From: Bremia lactucae
Taxonomy: Eukaryota > Oomycota > Peronosporomycetes > Peronosporales > Peronosporaceae
Assembly: GCF_004359215.1 (NCBI RefSeq)
Contig: NC_090622.1
Coordinates: forward strand, 3,203,700 to 3,238,580
Reading direction: 5' to 3'
Length of the DNA: 34,881 bases
A model generated the notes under the pieces. The model made no database searches. It was given only the letters and a program-made list of their open reading frames with translations, and was not told the DNA's origin. Shown here one piece after another: positions 28,321 to 34,881 of this stretch. Made by a program: the position numbers and the translations under genes. Within the stretch, counting starts at the first letter, position 1; each line of letters opens with the position of its first letter.

Positions 28321-30590
28321 GTGCCACGTGGAAGTAGCTTTTGACAGTTCAAGACACTTAACGGAGGCTCTTAGGAATTCATGACCTCTTTCAAGAAAGT
28401 GAAGCAGGTAATTACTAGTGTAGCTGCGTGCTGAAATACTTTAGTTTTAAGTTTCCTGTCACAACTATTTTCTTCTTGACTGCGCGTGATTGCCTCATTT
28501 ATTACATTGTCGTTGCCAATATTCAGCTGACTGACGAGTAGCTCTTGCATGGTGGTCGGTATGTGGCGATAGCTAGCGTGCCATTTCTGCATAACGTGTC
28601 AAGAGCCATCCCGTTGACAACGTTTTAAATTGTGATAAATCGACTATACAGTGTATACCTTTATCATTGAAGACATTTGTGGGGATGACTCTGTACTTTT
28701 TTGCGCTGAATTGCTTCTTTACGTTGCATTTTATCACTAGAAAAGAACAGCTATCCACGCAGCACGCATTTGACGAGTCGAGGCGGCGTTATCTCTACGG
28801 ACGCAAGGCAAAATTCAATTAAGGCCTTTTTGGCCAAGTACGTGCAGACTCAACAAACAAGTTCATAAGGAAACTCATTTTCTTGAGTCAATTTTAGCAG
28901 CGACTTTTACCATCTACAAAGGTCACGAATGAAGGTGCATCTTTGATCTCAAACCTTTTTACGCTTCAGCTTATCGAGCTGAAAAGTGAATTCATGTAAA
29001 TTTTACAAAAACCAATTATCTTGCAGCGAGCATCTTTCGCAACGTCAACGCAGCTCCATAACAAGAGCCGAGCGAGACAAAAACAATTGAGGGGTCCCAG
29101 GTCCCATTATTTTTTGTATCTTATTTAGCAATTGGGTTACGAGACGATGTCACTTCCATTCACATTGTGTAGGACAACGCCTTGGTTAGACACACTGGAA
29201 GAGTTTTAAGGACAATAGTAAGCAACAGGAAATTCAAAAGCTTCACCGTACAAATCGTGAGTCGAAATGTAGGTACATTGCCGCAGCGACTTTGCTAGTG
29301 AATTTTGTTAGAAACATTGCTTTTATTGTTAAATGGAAATCGATTGATGAACGTGATAAGTATAATGAAGGCTACTGACACGAGATGAACATCTTGTCCA
29401 GATACGTGCGTATCATCACGTCTTATGATCTTACGATAGCGCTTTTCGCCATAAAGCTACCTAACTACTTGTGCTGGCATTTTTCGTGTGCAGCGCAACC
29501 TTTCGCCATTTCCGTTCAGCGCAGCAACAGAAGCGTCAGTGTGAGCAATCACAACTGAACTCCTTGCTGTTACGTCTATAACGGCTTAACGAGCGCTACG
29601 GTGGCAGTTGTAATTATGTAATGCCACTGAACAGGTAATCAATCCGTAACACAATTAGTGACTGAAAAGTAAAAAAAAAAAGGGTTTCGAGTCCATTTTA
29701 CATGTCATCATTAACGTCTGTCTATCTAATGCTTTGCTGTCACTTTTTAAAAGCGGCGTGACGTTTTTTTACAAGGGCGAAACGGAACATGATTGCGCAG
29801 CTGAACTTCTCTGATCAACATAAAGTTGCTGAACAGGAGATTCATCGATTCGCTGTGCGACGAGAAAAGCCATTGGGTGCATGTATTATTAGCGGCTCAC
29901 TTGTTAAAGCTGATTGCTAAACAGGTCCGTTGGTGTCGACTATTGGGAACATTTAGCAGCGAGGATTACAATCCTCAACTTGTATTTATTTTACGACTCC
30001 GAAGAATGTGCGTGAGACAATTACCCCATGCACACAAGAAAATTTAGCGACTCGATTCAGCACAGTAGTAGTAAGGTCTTAGCGATTCAACGAGAAGAGT
30101 AGCACTTGACTTCCTGTTCAGTTTTATACCCTTTCGAGCCCAAAAACGCAGTGAAAGGCAACGCATGTCGCATGGTCCGCCCTGATGCCGGAGGGAACAG
30201 TTAATAGATCAGCGTCCGGTGCGTCTGAAACGGTCTTACTGATAGAAGAACTCGCCGCCGCAGCTAAATGACCGCACTACGAAGTAGAGCTACATCGTGT
30301 GCAATTACGGCTAAAATACATGCAGGTTCTTAAAGTGAGGGACATGAGGTGCAACAATGGGCTTCGTTTTAAGGTCGAACTATCGGTTCCCTTCACGTCT
30401 CTAGTGTCAAGACACGAAGTCTGACCCACTGACTCCATCCAGGCCAGGCGCTTGTAAAAAGGACGCGTGCAACCGATGACGTATGTCAAGTAGAATATTC
30501 CTCGCATGGCAACGCCTCTTAAGCCTGTTTGGCCATTCAGATAGACAGGCAGGGGGCTTCCAGGCACTTCTCGGTGAACTCAAGAGATCC
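28321..30590. other. Intergenic region without recognised gene
   Basis: About 2.3 kb between GluRS and the Cys/His-repeat gene. Only short frames without motifs are present. A poly-A run at 29671-29682 and many short AT-rich segments are visible. No tRNA, LTR or coding domain is recognised. Confidence 0.55.
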
Positions 30591-30612
30591 TTATTCACAT
30601 CTTCATTTCCCC
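30587..30612 (+). promoter_or_regulatory. Inr/FPR-like core promoter of the Cys/His-repeat gene
   Basis: TTATTCACAT followed by CTTCATTTCCCC: initiator-like TTCACAT and a near match to the flanking region CAWTTTNYY. It lies about 45-60 bp before the ATG at 30655, a usual 5' UTR length in oomycetes. Confidence 0.4.
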
Positions 30613-30654
30613 ACTCACGCCCACGAGTACAGCCCCCCCCTCTACATCACAAAG

Positions 30655-31359
30655 ATGATGACTTTTCGCACGTTCCTACCTCTTTCACAGCCGAGCTATA
30701 TCGATATGCCCCAACTGCTTGGGCTCAAGTCGATTCAACAATCAAAGCCCGTGAACAAGTGCTCTCTAGACTTTATTCTCTCCAGCAATAAGGTCCTTAC
30801 GCCGCCAAAATTGCTGCCCTCATTCCCGTGGACATCGCCTCAGCGCGGGTCATCAAACAAGACATTTGCTCCCATCGTGGCACCACCCACAGGTCCTAGC
30901 AAGATTGCAAAGCGCCGCCGTCTACAAAAAACTAGTGCGACGAATGGCCGTGCAAAAGTATCCGGTCAATCTGAAGTTATGCTTCAGAATGGCGCCATTG
31001 TGAAAAAGGGCAGTAAGTATTGCATGGTTGAGGGCTGCACGAGCCGCGCAAAGCACGCACGTCGCTGCTGGCGCCACGGCGGCTCGGTCAAGTGCAAAGT
31101 CCAGGACTGCGCCAATCGCGCCAAGACCAAGGGGGTCTGCTGGTCACATGGCGGCGGCACGCTCTGCTCGTTCCAAGGCTGCACGACTATATCCGTTTCG
31201 AACGGTGTTTGCTGGGCCCATGGAGGCGGCAAACGCTGCGCAATCGACGGTTGTGCCCGCCCTGCCTACGAGCGAACCAATCACCTCTGCACCCTCCACT
31301 TTGAGGAACAACAGCTCGTGGCACCTGTACCAAAATTTGCTGAGGAGATCAAATTTTAA
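30655..31359 (+). CDS. Four-repeat Cys/His-rich zinc-binding protein (WRKY19-like family of oomycetes)
   Basis: 234 aa from the first in-frame ATG (30655; a second ATG follows directly). The N-terminal half is low-complexity and basic, with KIAKRRRLQK as a likely nuclear signal (about residue 84-93). From residue 123 come four repeats: CMVEGC..CWRHGG, CKVQDC..CWSHGG, CSFQGC..CWAHGG and CAIDGC..CTLH. Spacing is C-x4-C-x9-C-x2-H in the first three and C-x4-C-x11-C-x2-H in the last, so each can bind one zinc. Proteins with these repeats are numerous in oomycetes and are often annotated as WRKY transcription factor 19-like, though no WRKY domain is present. A role in nucleic-acid binding or gene regulation is inferred. 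The gene converges with the GT61-like gene (242 bp between stops). Intact. Confidence 0.8.
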   Translation: MMTFRTFLPLSQPSYIDMPQLLGLKSIQQSKPVNKCSLDFILSSNKVLTPPKLLPSFPWTSPQRGSSNKTFAPIVAPPTGPSKIAKRRRLQKTSATNGRAKVSGQSEVMLQNGAIVKKGSKYCMVEGCTSRAKHARRCWRHGGSVKCKVQDCANRAKTKGVCWSHGGGTLCSFQGCTTISVSNGVCWAHGGGKRCAIDGCARPAYERTNHLCTLHFEEQQLVAPVPKFAEEIKF

Positions 31360-31600
31360 GCGAAAACCCTGTCACACGTCAAGTCATACATAGCTCCCTC
31401 TTCATTGGGGCTCAAAACAAGGCTTTTTCACCTAAACTTTAGAATATCACGAAAATTGTGTACGCCAATTGTATTAAATTCAACTTTGTTTCGCATTGTT
31501 AACCTGAAAGTCATAGCATCTAACAGCGCAATAACTAGCAGGCGTGTATGCCTTGCTTCCATCTGATAATCGTGTCCATCATATGCTACCCGCAACCCGA

Positions 31601-33250
31601 TCAATCACTCGCTCGTCGACGCAGATAAGCTGTATACATTTCGTTGAACAACGGATGAAAAAAGGTCATCCACTCGTCGTATATAATACGCTTATTCTTG
31701 GTCTCGGGAGCCGGATCGGGACCAAGATCCTCCCCGCCACGAAACTCGTGCCAGTCGCAACCCAGAAATTGACACAGATTTCGATATCCCCAGCGAAATT
31801 TCAGCTTGGGGAAAATCTCCACCACTGTCGTCCCCGGACGTGTCCAAAGGACATTTACGAGACCAGCCCCATGCATGCCGACGATCATATCGCTCTCAAT
31901 CGTGGTTGTAATTTGATCATACAGAGTCAAGTTCGCATACTCGACAGACCGAATTAAGACGTTCAAACTCTTGTACTGAATCCGCATTAATGCCAAAATT
32001 TCATCCTCATTCACCCACATTCGTTGCAATGTGCGCCCGCGAATAGGCCGACGCGTAATGACCGTCACAATCATTGGGCGGCGGCTCGTATCCGCTAACT
32101 CGCGTTCCATCTCTGGGGTCACGTTTAATGCTACAAGCGACTGAGCCCGAAAGGATTTGATGAGTGCAGAATCATGACACGGTTCGTCGTTATTTAAATG
32201 CTCCATCAAGGGCCCCCGTGACTCATACGGGGCAATCACGACACTGCCACGAAAGTGCACGCGCTTACCCATAAGCGAAGTGCCTTTAATAATAGGAAAA
32301 TTGGGAGCTAATAATTGTTGATGCAACGCATCGATGGGTGATGGGAATCCACCGTCAAAATGAATGACACGAGTCTTTGTGACATCCCACCCAAGAACTT
32401 GAAGCATAATCCACGAGTTAAAAGCGACCGAGATCTGAAAGAATGGATTATGATCGTCACGGCGCGTAATTAGCACTACTGGATCTTCAAACACGATTAG
32501 TTTGTTTGGATCCGGCGGTTGCAAGGGATCTTTTACAAAATCCCACAACGACCGTCTGCTCTTTGCTGCTCTCGATGGCAAACAAAACGTCTCTGTTGCG
32601 TTGCCTCTTTTTGGCAATGCCTCCAAGTGCAGCTGCCAGATTTGCTTTGCCCAGCGCTTTTTTAAATTGGTGATGGATAGAAAATAATTGGCAAGCTCGT
32701 CACAGGCGCAATTGACGATTATTGGATTGTATCTGAATAGAGGATTGTGATCACCGCCGTCCTGCGCGACACTTTCAATCGGTTTGTGTATTTGAACACC
32801 GTATAGATCTAGCATGAGATTCTGAAACGTGGCAGTTTTAATGCCACCTTTTGCTTCATACATCGTGATTTTCGTCGCCTTTTTGGCACTCATTGGCGCC
32901 TGATGGACGCTGTCCCAGCCGCCATCACCACAGAATGTCCTGGCGGACTTGTTCACCGCAGCTAGAATACCCACGTCTCGTTGAGCATAGCAGAGACTCC
33001 TGGTTTTGACGTCGCTGTAATTGTACGGGCGCTCATGTTGCATCACAACTGTGGACACAGTCTTGTCGATGGTGGCTGTACCCAAGTCCAGAAATTGGAC
33101 AATTAACGACAGCGAAACCGCTAAAGACAGAAACACCAAGAGCAACGGCACCAAAGAGTGACGCTTTTTCCCACCGGCGGTGGATGTAGTGGCTTCATTC
33201 GTCGAGGGCATCGCCACGGCTTTAGGCTTTTTTACGAATGAACGATACAT
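31601..33250 (-). CDS. GT61-like glycosyltransferase, type II membrane protein
   Basis: 549 aa from ATG 33250 (the frame is open above it but without an ATG; a second ATG at residue 14 is possible). Residues about 33-54 (LVPLLLVFLSLAVSLSLIVQF) form a single transmembrane anchor after a basic cytoplasmic tail (GGKKRH), giving a type II Golgi topology. The lumenal part carries the GT61/DUF563 signature: VIHFDGGFPSPIDALHQQ, KGTSLMGKRVHFRGSVVIAP, and MHGAGLVNVLWTRPGTTVVEIFP (HGAG at 460-463), followed by RWGYRNLCQFLGCDW. GT61 enzymes include plant xylosyl/arabinosyltransferases and EGF-domain O-GlcNAc transferases; donor and acceptor cannot be told here. Intact, intronless. Confidence 0.85.
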   Translation of the reverse strand: MYRSFVKKPKAVAMPSTNEATTSTAGGKKRHSLVPLLLVFLSLAVSLSLIVQFLDLGTATIDKTVSTVVMQHERPYNYSDVKTRSLCYAQRDVGILAAVNKSARTFCGDGGWDSVHQAPMSAKKATKITMYEAKGGIKTATFQNLMLDLYGVQIHKPIESVAQDGGDHNPLFRYNPIIVNCACDELANYFLSITNLKKRWAKQIWQLHLEALPKRGNATETFCLPSRAAKSRRSLWDFVKDPLQPPDPNKLIVFEDPVVLITRRDDHNPFFQISVAFNSWIMLQVLGWDVTKTRVIHFDGGFPSPIDALHQQLLAPNFPIIKGTSLMGKRVHFRGSVVIAPYESRGPLMEHLNNDEPCHDSALIKSFRAQSLVALNVTPEMERELADTSRRPMIVTVITRRPIRGRTLQRMWVNEDEILALMRIQYKSLNVLIRSVEYANLTLYDQITTTIESDMIVGMHGAGLVNVLWTRPGTTVVEIFPKLKFRWGYRNLCQFLGCDWHEFRGGEDLGPDPAPETKNKRIIYDEWMTFFHPLFNEMYTAYLRRRASD

Positions 33251-33500
33251 GGTCTGGGAGCAATCAGGAAATGCATCCGTCTCGCAAGAAATGTGGTACA
33301 CACGAAGCTGACGAAATTTTTGCGTGAGTTTCTTATCAGCTTATTTCGTATTTTTTCTTAGGATATTAATCGATGAAATTCAGCCGCAGATAAAAATGTT
33401 TATTCTTGTCGTTTACAGCTCCACCGTATAACGTCAATGTGAAGAAGCGGTGTCGACTTTATCCATATCGTAAATATTATCGAGATGACTGTGCCATCAT

Positions 33501-33951
33501 TGTAACGGGGCACTACGACTTGTACTGTTTCAGTACAAGTCCACTTCACACTGCTTCAGTTGTGAGTGGTGCTTTCCGTTAGATAACGTACACTGTACGT
33601 ATAGAGGAAGACTTCTCTTAAGACAAGTCAACTTAAGAGGATAAAATGAAAACTGTATTAATATAGTTAAGTGTCTCTTAATCTATCTTTGTAAATGTTG
33701 ACTTAACTATAAACTAATACTAAACATGTAAATGAATTCTTATCTATCTTATCTTGTAACTCTCTTTGATTACTTCTACAGCTGATTAGTCTGCGGAATA
33801 AATAGACATAATGGTCTATACCTATTTATGGATAAGAATTCAGGAAATGACTATATAAAGTAATATCCTCCAACTATTATCTACCCTTTAGATAATATAT
33901 TAATTAACAACCTTAAAGTGTTAATTTCATGTAACGATACACCCCGTTACA
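33501..33951 (-). repeat. 3' LTR of element C, 451 bp
   Basis: TGTAACGGGG (33501) to CCCCGTTACA (33951), perfect 10-bp terminal inverted repeat. It aligns along its length with the LTRs of A and B but with many changes, for example in the 33575-33600 segment and in the GCGCTGA hairpin, which is replaced by CAGCTGATTAGTCTG. It is the best preserved LTR end structure. Confidence 0.88.
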
Positions 33952-33954
33952 TCA

Positions 33955-33964
33955 CCCCTCCCTT
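33955..33964 (-). other. Polypurine tract of element C
   Basis: Minus-strand AAGGGAGGGG, 3 bp from the LTR edge. A clean plus-strand-DNA priming site for reverse transcription, defining this LTR as the 3' LTR of a minus-strand element. Confidence 0.75.
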
Positions 33965-34028
33965 AAACGACAATCACTCTGAATGTCATTAGGTGGAGTG
34001 GTCGCTAAATGACCACTTAATTTTTAAA

Positions 34029-34881
34029 ATGTTTTTGATTGGTCAGATCCATCATTTTAAATTCCATCGCATGAAGGAACAATTCATGCGGGGTGATGAT
34101 AGTGTTGAACCTTCGGCTGCGGTTCGTGCAGCCGCGGGTGACGCATTGTTATCTCTTGCGGTAGACGTTCCGTCTACCGTAGTGTCTTCCACTCGCACAA
34201 CACTTGGTGTTGCGAGTGCACGTGGTGATTCACCACGTGAATACGACCCCTCTTTGGAGGTCGATTACGAGTGCGAGTCGGATGAAGTGCCGCCTCGGGG
34301 AGACTGGAACAGTCGCCTGATATCCGTCAGGCGGCTGACTATGAGCCTTCGAATGAGAGGGCTCATTCTGATAGACGAGTAAACAGTCTATTTGGATCCG
34401 ACGATGAGGATGATCCCTCATCGCCCGTACGATCTCCCGTACGGTCTCCCATACGGTCACCTGCACGTGTCTCTGTGCAAGGTGACGACGATGGCGTAAG
34501 CCATCGTAAGAAAAGTCCTTGTGGTACCCCTGCTTCAGTGGGCACCACTCTGGGGAGTGAAGACAGTAAAATGTCTCATCTCGCCCCTGAAAAGAAGCCG
34601 TGGCTTTTGCCAGAATTGCTCATCAATAGCTTGTCTGGAGAAACTACTCCTCACAATAAATATCCCTTATTTATTGCGACAAAGCTACATGGCCTTGATC
34701 CCAGCGCGAAGAACTTTCGCGCTGAGGAAGATTTCTATCTCGATGCTTTTCTAAAGCATCGATGGTTTAGTGGCAATAATAAGCGAGATAAAGTCTCGCT
34801 TATGCAAGCTTGGAGTGCGTTCATTCGCAATGTTAAAGACATTGGACGCGAAGCTTGGCTTCAAAAACTTAACGCGAATCG
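34029..34881 (+). pseudogene. Antisense ORF of element C, N-terminal and middle part, one frameshift
   Basis: ATG at 34029 or 34071, 78-120 bp inside the LTR. The first frame (SAAVRAAAGDALLSLAVDVPS, YDPSLEVDYECESDEVPP) ends at TAA 34380-34382. A shift near 34300 restores a second frame that stays open to the window edge: EQSPDIRQAADYEPSNERAHS, GSDDEDDPSSP, three RSPV/RSPI repeats (34429-34461), SKMSHLAPEKKPWLLPELLIN, PLFIATKLHGLDPSAKNFRAEED, KHRWFSGNNKRDKVSLMQAW, FIRNVKDIGREAWLQK. Apart from that one shift it is the best copy of this region. The protein has an acidic, Ser/Pro-rich disordered start and a compact middle; it shows no transmembrane segment or known catalytic motif. Function unknown. 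Confidence 0.75.

Larger units (their letters stand above)
33501..34881 (-). mobile_element. Ty3/gypsy element C with antisense ORF, left part only
   Basis: Left-hand LTR, polypurine tract and the first part of the antisense ORF; the rest (pol, gag, PBS, 5' LTR) would lie beyond the right edge. Orientation is taken from the tract next to the LTR. The left flank is host DNA (GCCATCAT just before the LTR), which could be tested for a target-site duplication at the far end. Confidence 0.8.

Noticed and set aside
29676..29696. Possible tRNA B-box (GGTTTCGAGTCC)
   Set aside because: It has an extra T relative to the B-box and no A-box or cloverleaf can be built around it.
30277..30567. Minus-strand ORF upstream of the Cys/His-repeat gene
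   Set aside because: No ATG at its start and no motif; it overlaps the promoter region of the plus-strand gene.
33501..33951. DNA transposon with 10-bp terminal inverted repeats
   Set aside because: The inverted ends TGTAACGGGG/CCCCGTTACA are LTR termini: four copies are placed next to PBS or PPT sequences of gypsy elements.

Overview
The window looks like a repeat-rich stretch of nuclear genome from a peronosporalean oomycete (a downy mildew or Phytophthora relative). The evidence is two secreted effector-like genes (one with an RxLR-EER-type leader, one with a WY-type helical body), oomycete Inr/FPR-like core promoters, a four-repeat Cys/His-rich 'WRKY19-like' protein, intronless housekeeping genes, and nested Ty3/gypsy retrotransposons. 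The genus cannot be fixed from sequence alone.

Layout. 1-1153: minus-strand gypsy RT/RNase H fragment (element D). 1187-7387: gypsy element A on the minus strand, in the order 3' LTR, polypurine tract, antisense ORF (plus strand), degenerate pol, gag, PBS, 5' LTR. 7827-8252: small RxLR-like effector (RYLK...EER), minus strand. 8316-9760: unassigned. 9815-12335: remains of a more divergent element F (LTR-like repeat block, antisense ORF on plus, integrase tail on minus). 12336-18945: element E on the plus strand (5' LTR, PBS, gag, protease, RT, RNase H, integrase, chromodomain, then an opposite-strand ORF). 18946-23623: element B (minus), whose core is almost identical to that of A. 23676-24992: WY-type effector (minus). 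25705-28320: cytosolic glutamyl-tRNA synthetase. 28321-30590: no recognised gene. 30655-31359: four-repeat Cys/His protein. 31601-33250: GT61-like glycosyltransferase (minus). 33501-34881: element C (3' LTR, PPT and the start of its antisense ORF), running off the window.

The main observation is a family of LTR retrotransposons with an extra gene in antisense orientation between the end of pol and the 3' LTR. In A and B the pol and antisense frames converge and overlap by 17 bp. The antisense product has an acidic Ser/Pro-rich N-terminal part, a compact middle region and a coiled-coil C-terminus. The layout recurs in A, B, C and the diverged element F, and possibly in E. It resembles the antisense ORFs known from plant Tat-lineage elements (Retand, Grande). 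All copies here carry lesions, so an intact protein is not present in this window.

The host genes (GluRS, Cys/His protein, GT61) form an ordinary gene island at 25.7-33.3 kb. The two effectors sit beside LTRs of the antisense-ORF family, one of them only about 50 bp from an LTR.
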